From: FEN-33 sp963768775
Lineage (GTDB): Archaea > Thermoplasmatota > Thermoplasmata > Methanomassiliicoccales > UBA472
Length of the DNA: 64,000 bases
Direction of reading: 5' to 3'
Assembly: GCA_963768775.1 (NCBI GenBank)
Contig: CAVYIY010000008.1
Location: forward strand, 558,001-622,000
Shown here: piece by piece, positions 16,953 to 25,030 of the stretch
Layout of the letters: every line of letters starts with the position of its first letter
Position numbering within the stretch: the stretch's first letter is position 1
Notes under the pieces: generated by a model
What the model saw: only the letters and a program-made list of their open reading frames with translations
What the model was told of the DNA's origin: nothing
Databases searched by the model: none
Position numbers and translations under genes: made by a program

Positions 16953-17954
16953 ATGGAAAAGAAAAATATGTACCTGGCGGTTCTTGCCGTCATTGTGGTC
17001 ATCATAGCTGCCATTGGGGCTGCATTGGTGCTCAGCAACCCGTCAGGAACTAAGCAAGATAACGCGAACATCATCCTTCTCAAGAAGACGAGCAGTTCCC
17101 CGGCATACTCTCCAGTGAATGAAGCTGCGGTCTTTAACGGAAGCTATCCGCTCGCCAGGTACCTCTATCTATACACAGATGGAGTCCCTTACATCAACAG
17201 TTCGATTCACACCTGGCTGGCGTTCGTCTTGAACACAAGCACTGGACAGACTTTAGTCTCGAATGCAGGTTTCTACCCACTGCAGACTGCGGATCTGATC
17301 GCCATGAAAGCCCAGCTCAACGATACCAACAAGAACGGCCCGACCGGTGACTTCAAGGAGGGGGGTTCCACAACCTTGGAGCAAGTCAGCAATCTCTGGG
17401 CCGCAGATTTTCTGAATGATACCGGGATAAAGGTCACTATCTCGTTGGGCGGCTCAGGCACAGGGATATCGAACTTCATCAACCACGCGGTTGACGTGGC
17501 TCAGGCTTCGCGGGCAATGACATCACAGGAACGCGCAAGTGCGGCAGCGAACGGAATCAATGTGACGGAGTGGAAGGTGGCAGTGGACGGCATCACTATC
17601 ATAACTAACCATGACAACCCGGTCACCATGCTCACCATGTCCCAGCTCGAGGGCATCTTCAATGGCACCTACACCAACTGGCAGCAAGTGGGCGGGAACA
17701 ATGTAGCCATCACCCTCTTCGGCCGTGACAGCGCCTCCGGGACCTACGGGTCCTTTCATGACTTGGTGCTGAAGAACAAGGATAACTACTCAGCATCCAT
17801 GCAGCAGGCCAACTCGAATGCGTTGATCCCTCCAGAGGTGCTGAGCAATGTCGGAGGAATTGGATACGTAGGCCTAGGCTATGCCTTGGAAGCGAGCGGC
17901 GTATCGTCCGAGATCCCGGCTGTCATGATTACGGCGGCTCTTGCTGATCGGTAG
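16953..17954 (+). CDS. pstS: Phosphate-binding protein PstS, circularly permuted
   Basis: This 333-residue exported protein has an N-terminal membrane anchor (about 7-28). The order of the PstS domain is unusual. Residues about 38-125 carry what is normally the C-terminal part (SPVNEAAVFNGSYPLARYL, then a WLAFVL and GQTLVSNAGFYPL ending). Only then comes the normal N-terminal start, GGSTTLEQVSNLWAADF, followed by GGSGTG, GIFNGTYTNWQQVGG, the phosphate-binding DSASGT loop and GGIGYVGLGYAL near the C-terminus. All binding segments are present, so it is a circular permutation and not a truncation. It heads pstSCAB-phoU and would deliver phosphate to PstCA. Confidence 0.9.
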   Translation: MEKKNMYLAVLAVIVVIIAAIGAALVLSNPSGTKQDNANIILLKKTSSSPAYSPVNEAAVFNGSYPLARYLYLYTDGVPYINSSIHTWLAFVLNTSTGQTLVSNAGFYPLQTADLIAMKAQLNDTNKNGPTGDFKEGGSTTLEQVSNLWAADFLNDTGIKVTISLGGSGTGISNFINHAVDVAQASRAMTSQERASAAANGINVTEWKVAVDGITIITNHDNPVTMLTMSQLEGIFNGTYTNWQQVGGNNVAITLFGRDSASGTYGSFHDLVLKNKDNYSASMQQANSNALIPPEVLSNVGGIGYVGLGYALEASGVSSEIPAVMITAALADR

Positions 17955-18043
17955 GCAGTAAAATGGACCGACGATTGGCAGACGAACAAAACCCCTTTTA
18001 TTTTCCCTTTTACTCTGAATATTCTCACATATAGGAGCTTAAT

Positions 18044-18955
18044 ATGGCTACTAAGATCGGAACCGAGAGGAGGAAAGGCTTCAAGAGGATCCTGGAGTCT
18101 GGCATTTGGGTTACACTGTTCTTTTGCTCTTTGGTTTCGATCATCGTCCTTCTCCTTGTATTCGCGTATCTCGTGGGCAGCGCTTTACCCTTCTTCAGCA
18201 AGTTCGGCATCTGGGGATTTCTGAGCGGCCTCAATTGGAACCCAACGGCAACTCCGCCGAGCTTTGGGGTACTCCCTCTTCTCATGGGGACGATCCTGGT
18301 CAGCTTCGTAGGTGCGTTGGTCGCCATCCCGATCGGACTAGGATGCACGATATACTTGTCAGAGATCGCTGGACCTAATGTGAGGAAGTACCTCAAACCT
18401 GCTATAGAGGTACTCGCGGGGATACCCTCTGTAGTTTACGGGCTATTCGCTGCGCTTGTACTCTCCGATTGGCTAAGTACCATTTTCCATCCGATTTCCA
18501 GATTAAATGCCCTGAACGGGGCGCTCATCCTGGCAGTGATGATGATCCCCATCTTGGTCTCTATCGCTGAGGAGGCGATGAACTCGGTCCCGAAGAGCCT
18601 CAAGGAAGCTTCAATGGCCCTGGGCGCCAATCGCTGGGAGACGATCAGGCGCACGATCGTCCCGGCCGCCCTTCCCGGGATTGTCGCAGCGATCGTGCTT
18701 TCCATCGGCCGGGCCGTGGGCGAGACAATGGCAGTCATAATGGCCACGGGCAATGCTACGCAATTCACTACGAACATCTTTGCTTCAGTCCGCACGATGA
18801 CCGCAGGGTTAGCTATTGATATCCAAGAGACGAGCGCTGGATCCGACCACTATTACGCATTATTTGCAGTCGGGCTTTTACTGTTCGTGATCACCTTCGG
18901 GATCAATCTCGTTGCCGACTACGTTCTCGCTCGGTTCAAGGAGGCGTACAAGTGA
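18044..18955 (+). CDS. pstC: Phosphate ABC transporter permease PstC
   Basis: A 303-residue permease with about six membrane helices and the ABC-permease EAA loop AEEAMNSVPKSLKEASMALG near 181-200, followed by NRWETI. The family pattern GIPSVVYGLFA is present in the middle. It pairs with PstA, whose start overlaps its stop by 4 bases (GTGA), showing translational coupling. Unlike the fused pstCA at 1.6-4.8 kb it has normal length and no ectodomain. Confidence 0.95.
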   Translation: MATKIGTERRKGFKRILESGIWVTLFFCSLVSIIVLLLVFAYLVGSALPFFSKFGIWGFLSGLNWNPTATPPSFGVLPLLMGTILVSFVGALVAIPIGLGCTIYLSEIAGPNVRKYLKPAIEVLAGIPSVVYGLFAALVLSDWLSTIFHPISRLNALNGALILAVMMIPILVSIAEEAMNSVPKSLKEASMALGANRWETIRRTIVPAALPGIVAAIVLSIGRAVGETMAVIMATGNATQFTTNIFASVRTMTAGLAIDIQETSAGSDHYYALFAVGLLLFVITFGINLVADYVLARFKEAYK

Positions 18956-19809
18956 ACCGAAAGACCAAGGAGTCCATAATGTTTGGTCTGTTTCGGACAT
19001 GCGCTCTGATCGTCGTATTTGTGTTGGTCGTAATCATCGGCTACATCTTCATCAGTGGCATCGGTAAATGGAGTATCGATTTCTTCACTCAGGATCCCAA
19101 ACCAAACTTCCAAGGGGCTCTAGTCTTAGGTGGTATCTTCAGTCCGCTCATCGGGACATTAATGCTAATGCTCCTCGTCCTAATCATTGCAATCCCGGTA
19201 GGAGTGTTTGGGGCCTTGTTCTTAGTCGAATATTGGGGTGGCAGCCGAATCTCGCGAATATGGTGGATAGTAGTGAATAACCTGGCAGGGGTCCCTTCGA
19301 TCGTATGGGGGCTGCTCGGTGTTGCACTGCTGGTGTACTATCTGCAGTTCGGGCTAAGCCTGATCGCCGCCGCCGTAACCCTCAGCCTCCTGGTCCTTCC
19401 GCTGATCATGGTGGCCACCAAGGAGGCAGTCGAGGCGGTCCCTTCCTCCCTCCGGGAGGCATCATATTCATTGGGGGCGACCAAGTGGCAAACCATCCGT
19501 CATCATGTTCTTCCCTACTCAGCTTCAGGGATAATGACCGGCGTCATTTTGTCGCTGGCGCGGGCCGGGGGAGAGACCGCTCCAATCCTCGTGACCGGTG
19601 TCGCTGTAAACGCTGGGATTCCTGGCTCGCTCAGCGATCAATTCCAGGCCCTACCATATTATATCTATCTCATGACCCAGACCACGAATCGCACTCAGGC
19701 ATACGCAATGGCGTATGGAGCGGCCCTTGTTCTGATCGTGCTCATCGTTGGTCTGAGCCTTGGGGCAATTATTCTACGGGCTCGGTACCGGGAGAAATAC
19801 AGGTGGTAA
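18952..19809 (+). CDS. pstA: Phosphate ABC transporter permease PstA
   Basis: A 285-residue permease starting at a GTG that overlaps the pstC stop. It has about six helices, the segment NNLAGVPSIVWGLLG and the EAA loop KEAVEAVPSSLREASYSLG followed by TKWQTI. With PstC it forms the membrane channel that PstB energises. pstB begins 5 bases after its stop. Confidence 0.95.
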   Translation: MNRKTKESIMFGLFRTCALIVVFVLVVIIGYIFISGIGKWSIDFFTQDPKPNFQGALVLGGIFSPLIGTLMLMLLVLIIAIPVGVFGALFLVEYWGGSRISRIWWIVVNNLAGVPSIVWGLLGVALLVYYLQFGLSLIAAAVTLSLLVLPLIMVATKEAVEAVPSSLREASYSLGATKWQTIRHHVLPYSASGIMTGVILSLARAGGETAPILVTGVAVNAGIPGSLSDQFQALPYYIYLMTQTTNRTQAYAMAYGAALVLIVLIVGLSLGAIILRARYREKYRW

Positions 19810-19813
19810 TAAA

Positions 19814-20599
19814 ATGTTGAAAATCGAGACCCAAGATCTGAATGTGCACTTCGACGACAATCATGCCTTGAAAGGGGTGAACATTGAGATTGAGGAACGG
19901 AAGATAACAGCCATCATAGGCCCTTCTGGATGTGGCAAATCCACCTTCATCCGCTGCATCAATCGCATGAACGATCTGGTCCCAAAATGCAGGGTGGAAG
20001 GCAAGGTTATCGTCGATGGCCATGACATCTACGACAAGGCTGTTGATCCGACCGAGATCCGCAAGTGCATCGGCATGGTCTTCCAGAAGCCCAATCCTTT
20101 CCCGAAATCGATCTTCGAGAACATCGCCTACGCGCCGAAGATACACGGTCGGCACGACGATCAAGATCAACATAAAACTCGAAAATTCTCAAAGAAAGAG
20201 TTGCAGGACATCGTCGAATGGAGTCTAAGAAGGGCGGCCCTTTGGGACGAGGTGAAGGACCGGCTTGGCAAATCTGCATACGACCTCTCAGGAGGACAGC
20301 AGCAGAGACTTTGCATTGCGAGGGCGCTATCCATCAAACCTGAGATCATTCTCTTTGACGAGCCCTGCTCTGCACTTGATCCGATAGCGACGGCAAAGAT
20401 CGAGGATTTGCTTATAGACCTTAGGAAGGACTATACAGTGATCATAGTAACACACAACATGCAGCAGGCGGCCAGGGTTGCCGATAAAACGGCTTATTTC
20501 TACCTGGGTAGCCTGATTGAGTATGGAGACACGAAGCAGATCTTCGAGAAACCGAAGGAGAAGCTAACAGAGCAGTACATTACCGGAAGGATGGGATAA
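19814..20599 (+). CDS. pstB: Phosphate ABC transporter ATPase PstB
   Basis: A 261-residue ABC ATPase with Walker A GPSGCGKST, the PstB-typical segment RCINRMNDLVP, Q-loop GMVFQKPNPFPKS, signature LSGGQQQRL and Walker B ILFDEPCSALDP. An acidic/basic insert (KIHGRHDDQDQHKTRKFSKK) lies between Q-loop and signature. It hydrolyses ATP to drive phosphate import. I used the ATG at 19814, giving a 5-base gap after pstA, rather than the in-frame upstream ATG inside pstA. Confidence 0.95.
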   Translation: MLKIETQDLNVHFDDNHALKGVNIEIEERKITAIIGPSGCGKSTFIRCINRMNDLVPKCRVEGKVIVDGHDIYDKAVDPTEIRKCIGMVFQKPNPFPKSIFENIAYAPKIHGRHDDQDQHKTRKFSKKELQDIVEWSLRRAALWDEVKDRLGKSAYDLSGGQQQRLCIARALSIKPEIILFDEPCSALDPIATAKIEDLLIDLRKDYTVIIVTHNMQQAARVADKTAYFYLGSLIEYGDTKQIFEKPKEKLTEQYITGRMG

Positions 20600-20601
20600 A
20601 C

Positions 20602-21342
20602 ATGACAACACGAATTGTTTTCCAGGAAGAACTTGAGAAATTGAACGCCGAGGTCAATGGGATGGCCCAGGCAGCTAAGGAGGCGATTGAGATGGCGGTG
20701 AGGAGCATCGCCATTCACGAAATCCAGTTGGTGGAGAATGTGGAGCGCCTTGATCGAGAGATCTATGAATATGATCAGTTGATCGAGCGCCATTGCCTCG
20801 ATCTCATCGCCCTGCACACCCCTGTTGCAGGAGATCTTCGGACCATCTCCACATGTTTGAAGATAATCACGGACCTTAACAGGATTGGCCGTTATGCCAG
20901 GGATATCGCTGAGATTTCTTCGGATCTGAAGCAGAAGAATGGGTTCGGCAGGATGGTCAACATATCCCATATGGGAGAGCTGGTGATTCGTATGGTTGAT
21001 GATTCCATCAACAGCTTCATCAATCGAGATGCTGAAGCAGCCAGGAGTCTTTACGAGCGGGACGATACGATTGATGCCCTCTACAATTCAATCTTCAGAG
21101 AGATACTAACCTATATGATGGAAGATCCAGCCAAGATAACCGACGGCACCAACTACGTCCTCGCGGCGCGCTATCTTGAGCGAATCGCTGATCACTCATG
21201 CAATATTGGGGAGAGGGTGGTATACATGGTAACTGGGGAGAGAATGGACCCCAGGAGACGGAAGCAAACAGGCCCCAAGCTTGATGGCGGCATCTCAAAT
21301 CCAATCCCCAGCGGCTCGATGCACGAGCTTGAGGAAAAATAA
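20602..21342 (+). CDS. phoU: PhoU, phosphate transport regulator
   Basis: A 246-residue classical PhoU made of two three-helix repeats, with the motifs DLNRIGRYARDIAEI and ERIADHSCNIGERV that bind the metal clusters. It lacks the AbrB domain found in the paralogues at 326 and 15657. It is the last gene of pstSCAB-phoU, 2 bases after pstB, and would tune Pst activity according to phosphate supply. A C-terminal tail of about 30 polar residues is probably disordered. Confidence 0.93.
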   Translation: MTTRIVFQEELEKLNAEVNGMAQAAKEAIEMAVRSIAIHEIQLVENVERLDREIYEYDQLIERHCLDLIALHTPVAGDLRTISTCLKIITDLNRIGRYARDIAEISSDLKQKNGFGRMVNISHMGELVIRMVDDSINSFINRDAEAARSLYERDDTIDALYNSIFREILTYMMEDPAKITDGTNYVLAARYLERIADHSCNIGERVVYMVTGERMDPRRRKQTGPKLDGGISNPIPSGSMHELEEK

Positions 21343-21679
21343 CCGTGGTCAAGCCTGGATGGAGCAAGGTTGGGATTACTAACATCCGCTATCTATTGGA
21401 ATCGAGTTGATTTGGCCAAAAGGGCGTCTCTAAGAGTAATCCCTGACGCCTTATGGCAGTGTTGGGACTCCAATTCAAAATGGCATTCTTTATCCGGTCG
21501 GCACCTCACCATGACAATGGACTGAAGAGAAACGCGGTAAACTGTAATGCTGAGGGGATTGAATTTCAATCTTCATCATCTGGCTTTAGTGATGGGTGGT
21601 CCCGGACAGGCCCACCATTCATCCAAAACCAGTGATCTCGTTCTTGAATTGGATTCCTTGACGCAAATATTTCGTTAAC
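21343..21679. other. Gene-free stretch of 337 bases
   Basis: Between phoU and the convergent radical SAM gene. It carries copy A of the dispersed repeat at its centre. No convincing coding frame is seen outside the repeat. Confidence 0.5.
21530..21635 (+). repeat. Dispersed intergenic repeat, copy A
   Basis: About 105 bases shared with copies near 28235, 33615 and 35975. The core reads roughly CATCTGGCTTTAGTGA then GGTGGTCCCGG, preceded by a palindrome GATTGAA-T-TTCAATC and followed by AAAACCAGT, which copy B also has. No protein is encoded. Confidence 0.6.
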
Positions 21680-22417
21680 TTACGTGATTTTCCTTACGGC
21701 AAAGCGATCATCGCGAGATGTTAAGTCTAGCGCTTCCTTAATGGTCAGATGTGAAGTGCCCACATTTCTGAGATGCTTCAGGCAAGCCTCCTTCACAACG
21801 CGGATCTGCTCGTCGGTCGGGGGTATATATTGTTGACCTGGAACGGGGATGTAGCCCATGATATGGAAGGGGATGTTTGGACTCAGCGCCGCAAGCCATG
21901 CAGCGACGGCCTCAATCTGGTCTGCATCAACCAATCCAGGAACGAACACGATGTTGGCTTTCATTTCCAAACCGGCGCGAACTCCAGCAGCGAAGTTGCT
22001 GAAGATTAGGCTCTTTGGCTTTCCGGTGTATCTTAGGTGAACTTGCTCGTCCCAGGCTTTGATGCCGACATTAGCCCCGTCAAGATTCGGTAATGGCAGA
22101 TTACTGCCATTCGTGTGCCCAAGGAATGTCTTGGCCCCAAGGACGTTCTTTACGAAGTCCAGCATCTCTGGGAGTTCCTTCGAGATTGTTGGCTCACCAC
22201 CCATGAAGTAGACTTTTTCAACCTCAACCGATTGGAGGGCCTTCTTCATTTCTGGAACGGTCAGATACCTCTCCGGTCGTGGATATGATTTACCTGGTGT
22301 GCCATCCGCTCCGCTACGGAGCTTGTAGCTACATATGTCACAACGGAAAGTGCAGCCAAAGTTGTGCAGTGTGGCGAAGCGGTATTTTTCATTATAGGTT
22401 ATTTCGAAGAATGGCAT
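21680..22417 (-). CDS. Radical SAM protein
   Basis: A 245-residue radical SAM enzyme. It has the [4Fe-4S]-binding motif CTFRCDIC (CxxxCxxC) near residues 22-29, and the SAM-binding segment FMGGEPTISKELPE later. It is short, like activating enzymes of the pyruvate-formate-lyase/anaerobic-NrdG type or small peptide-modifying enzymes, with no extra C-terminal cluster motifs. The substrate cannot be told from the neighbours. I used the ATG at 22417 (MPFFEITYNEKY). A longer start at 22432 is possible. The enzyme implies an anaerobic lifestyle. Confidence 0.8.
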   Translation of the reverse strand: MPFFEITYNEKYRFATLHNFGCTFRCDICSYKLRSGADGTPGKSYPRPERYLTVPEMKKALQSVEVEKVYFMGGEPTISKELPEMLDFVKNVLGAKTFLGHTNGSNLPLPNLDGANVGIKAWDEQVHLRYTGKPKSLIFSNFAAGVRAGLEMKANIVFVPGLVDADQIEAVAAWLAALSPNIPFHIMGYIPVPGQQYIPPTDEQIRVVKEACLKHLRNVGTSHLTIKEALDLTSRDDRFAVRKIT

Positions 22418-22928
22418 GGTACACCTAGTCACACGAATTTGTGAATCGTGCTACTGTAATGCATACCTCATTAAGAATTTTATCGAGATCTTCCTGGAAA
22501 CCATGCAATCAAGACGATTGAAACCTGGTATCACTTGAAATTTTGATTGTTCATTTTTTAAAAAGGAAAATGCAATGGATTCGTTCCATCTCCAAACCCG
22601 AACATCACCGCTTCTCGATAAGCACTGCATCAATGATCATGCCTAAGATGCTGATTTGGTCAATGTGCATGGCTATGAACCATAGGTTCGTGGGTATGCT
22701 CAGATGGATCCACACCCTTAGTCCGAACCTCACTTGCATCCTCGTAGGTGTGCTCTCTCAGCTCTCTTCCTTCTTGGTCATGCGATTGAAGGGGCGACAT
22801 GAACCCATAATCAAAATTTAGGCACATCGGGTTTGGGTGTGAAGCAGCCGATCTTTCTATCTATCAAAGGGAGACATGCGTTGGCGTATGCCACCTCCAG
22901 CGCTCCCTCTATCGAGGTCTTTTGTGGC
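22418..22928. other. Gene-free stretch of about 500 bases
   Basis: Lies upstream of the radical SAM gene and downstream of the DUF2085 gene. A 92-codon plus-strand frame (22543-22821) has an unlikely composition (many Met/Ile/His) and no ribosome site, so I do not call it. Nothing else is recognised. Confidence 0.4.
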
Positions 22929-23513
22929 TCAAGCTACTTTCATCTCTCCGGCACTTCTGGGCGCTAATGCAACATTCGCTATACAGGAGAAATATAAAGA
23001 AATCGCCACCCCAGCCAACAGCCCTGTGGCAACTCTCAGCAGGTTCGTAGATTGGTAAGAGGTCATTAACTGCAGGCCTCCATCGAATGCAATTGGCAAT
23101 AAGGCTAGGCCAATCAACAGTCGATTTACTTTGGGATCAAAGATGACGGCGATCAGCAATCCCAAAACCAGGCCAGCGAAGATGCTGGTGCATCTGGCAC
23201 AAAATGGCATCTGGTTGCCGTTCAGGTAAAAAGAGTGGTCGGATATTTCAGTACAGAGAGTGTCGCCTAACAGGTAGATCGAAGCAGCGAAAGGGTTCAT
23301 CTTATCGATTTCTTTCCAATTGTCAATTTGGCTTACCTTACCGGATAGGTTATCCACACTATGATATGGTATTGTGAATGGAGCTGTGATGACTAACGCA
23401 AGCCAGATCGAGGACAAGATGAGCAGGGTAATCTTGCATCTCTGCGCTGGGGTCTTTGTGCTGGCCATTTTGCTTTGGCAATCCATTAGTCGTTGATAAC
23501 CGTTCGCATTCAT
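22929..23513 (-). CDS. DUF2085-like membrane protein
   Basis: About 194 residues with four to five membrane helices. The diagnostic segment LGDTLCTEISDHSFYLNGN followed by QMPFCARCTSIFAGL matches the DUF2085 pattern (a Cys near a helix start, R/H-S-F, then P-x-C-A-R-C-T). Function of the family is unknown; the cysteine pairs suggest metal or redox binding at the membrane. The start is uncertain (ATG 23513, ATG 23468 or TTG 23531). It follows the ABC permease gene on the same strand after a 60-base gap. Confidence 0.75.
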   Translation of the reverse strand: MNANGYQRLMDCQSKMASTKTPAQRCKITLLILSSIWLALVITAPFTIPYHSVDNLSGKVSQIDNWKEIDKMNPFAASIYLLGDTLCTEISDHSFYLNGNQMPFCARCTSIFAGLVLGLLIAVIFDPKVNRLLIGLALLPIAFDGGLQLMTSYQSTNLLRVATGLLAGVAISLYFSCIANVALAPRSAGEMKVA

Positions 23514-23573
23514 AGGAGGATGTATTAGCAAGGTTTCAAAACGGCAAAGATACCATTGAGTCCCTTACCTAGA

Positions 23574-24443
23574 TCAGCAATGAGTGACTGGAGCACTTTC
23601 GAAGACCATTCCTAGTCTTCTCATGATCAAGCGTTCCACCGTCCATCCTGCCAAAAAGGTGAATATTCCGATTACCGCGATCAACACTATTCCGGCGAAC
23701 ATTTGGGGGTATAGACTTAGCTGGCTAGACCAAAGCACGAATGCGCCGATGCCTGGAGTTCCCAATATCAGCTCCCCTTCGATGATGCAGATCCAGCCTA
23801 TCCCGATTGCCACCTTCAGACCCGCCAGGATGTTGGGCGCGATCGAGGGCATTATCACCTTTCGGAAAAGGGTCCATCTATGAGCCCCCAATGTCTGGCC
23901 GGTGTCGAGCACCAGAGGGTCGATATGCTGGACTCCGAATTGGATTTGGGTGATAAGGGGGATGAAAACTCCTAAGAACACTATCATGAACACACCCTGA
24001 GCCTGCCCGAGGACTACTAGGAACAGTGGCCCGAACGCGATGGGGGCGATCGGACGAAAAACCTCTAAGAAAGGTCTTGAGATGTCACTTGCGATAGGAT
24101 TGATTCCGATGAATATTCCCACTGGCAAAGCCACAAGAAAGGCGAGGATGAAAGCTGGAAAGTAATGCGAGAGTGTAAAATAAATAAGCTGTCCCATGGT
24201 CAACCCACTTATGGTGTCGTGCCCTCTAAAGAGATTGTAGAGAGTCATCGCCACGGTGTACGGTGTTGGCAGATAGGGGGTGTTTAACAAAATTGACAAA
24301 GCCCACCATATAGCAATCCCCAGAATGGTCCCAACGATGCCTAGCAGGAATGCTTGCTTCAGGTGAATGTGGTGATCGATATGAAAATATGGTTCTCCAA
24401 TCGTCTTTCTATCAGTGGACCTATTCCGAAGTTCATCGACCAT
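23574..24443 (-). CDS. ABC transporter permease, SsuC/TauC (NitT/TauT) family
   Basis: A 289-residue permease with six membrane helices and the EAA-type loop LVLDTGQTLGAHRWTLFRKV. Family members import sulfonates, nitrate, taurine or related organic anions together with an SsuA-like binding protein and SsuB-like ATPase. Neither partner is present nearby, so it is an orphan here and its substrate is unknown. Start at 24443 (MVDELRNRSTDRK) gives a normal-length cytoplasmic N-terminus. Confidence 0.85.
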   Translation of the reverse strand: MVDELRNRSTDRKTIGEPYFHIDHHIHLKQAFLLGIVGTILGIAIWWALSILLNTPYLPTPYTVAMTLYNLFRGHDTISGLTMGQLIYFTLSHYFPAFILAFLVALPVGIFIGINPIASDISRPFLEVFRPIAPIAFGPLFLVVLGQAQGVFMIVFLGVFIPLITQIQFGVQHIDPLVLDTGQTLGAHRWTLFRKVIMPSIAPNILAGLKVAIGIGWICIIEGELILGTPGIGAFVLWSSQLSLYPQMFAGIVLIAVIGIFTFLAGWTVERLIMRRLGMVFESAPVTHC

Positions 24444-24539
24444 TATCTTCCATCATCTTATCTCGTGGGTTAAATAGATTCATTAACGAGTTCCAAAGGC
24501 CGCTCGCAAAGGCTGGAATTCCCTATAGGACCTCCTTCC

Positions 24540-24932
24540 TTACGATTGGACGAACTTGATGTATTCAAGTGTATCGTCTTTCTGGAAATCAGCGATTATC
24601 TCCCCGATCATCGCCGAATCCCCACCGATCAGGAAGACGTCCAAACATTTACCGCTCTTTAGATGTGAATGGACCTGGGTGGTTATGCTCTTCTGATATT
24701 TGTGACGAGCTTCGTCCAACCCGTGGCCATTCTCGACATTGTGAACGGCGATAATTATTCCTTCCAGATCTCCAACAAGTTTTTCCCGTTCTCTGATTTC
24801 CGCCTCGGCAGAACGCAAACATACTCTGATGGCTTCGCTCCTTCCTGCGAGACCAAGCAGTTTCTGAAACTTGTCCAGATCCTCTACGTTCTTCGCGGTC
24901 AAAGAAACACTAATAACAGTCATATTGCTCAT
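24540..24932 (-). CDS. NikR-like metal-responsive ribbon-helix-helix regulator
   Basis: A 130-residue protein with an N-terminal ribbon-helix-helix (VISVSLTAKNVEDLDKF... GRSEAIRVCLR) and a C-terminal ACT-like domain whose HSHLKSGKCLDVFLIGGD segment corresponds to the metal-binding part of NikR. It is divergent from the zinc-type ABC operon starting at 25031. The 98 bases between hold direct repeats. I infer it is a zinc- or nickel-sensing repressor of znuACB. Confidence 0.8.
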   Translation of the reverse strand: MSNMTVISVSLTAKNVEDLDKFQKLLGLAGRSEAIRVCLRSAEAEIREREKLVGDLEGIIIAVHNVENGHGLDEARHKYQKSITTQVHSHLKSGKCLDVFLIGGDSAMIGEIIADFQKDDTLEYIKFVQS

Positions 24933-24935
24933 AAA

Positions 24936-25018
24936 TGAGTAATTGTTAATAATGTATTTATAAATGACCTTGATTTGTTAATAGGAATTAATATAATCAT
25001 TATTAATATTATGGAATA
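24936..25018. promoter_or_regulatory. Operator/promoter region of the NikR-like gene and znuACB
   Basis: A very AT-rich divergent region. TTGTTAATA occurs twice as direct repeats, 24943-24951 and 24975-24983, 32 bases apart (three helical turns). A palindromic AATATTA-rich stretch follows at about 25000-25012. These are the best candidates for the regulator's binding sites and for the TATA boxes of both genes. Confidence 0.5.
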
Positions 25019-25030
25019 TTGGTGAGTCAA

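Noticed and set aside
22543..22821. A 92-codon plus-strand frame in the gap before the DUF2085 gene
   Set aside because: Unusual composition, no ribosome site or promoter at the right distance, no family resemblance.
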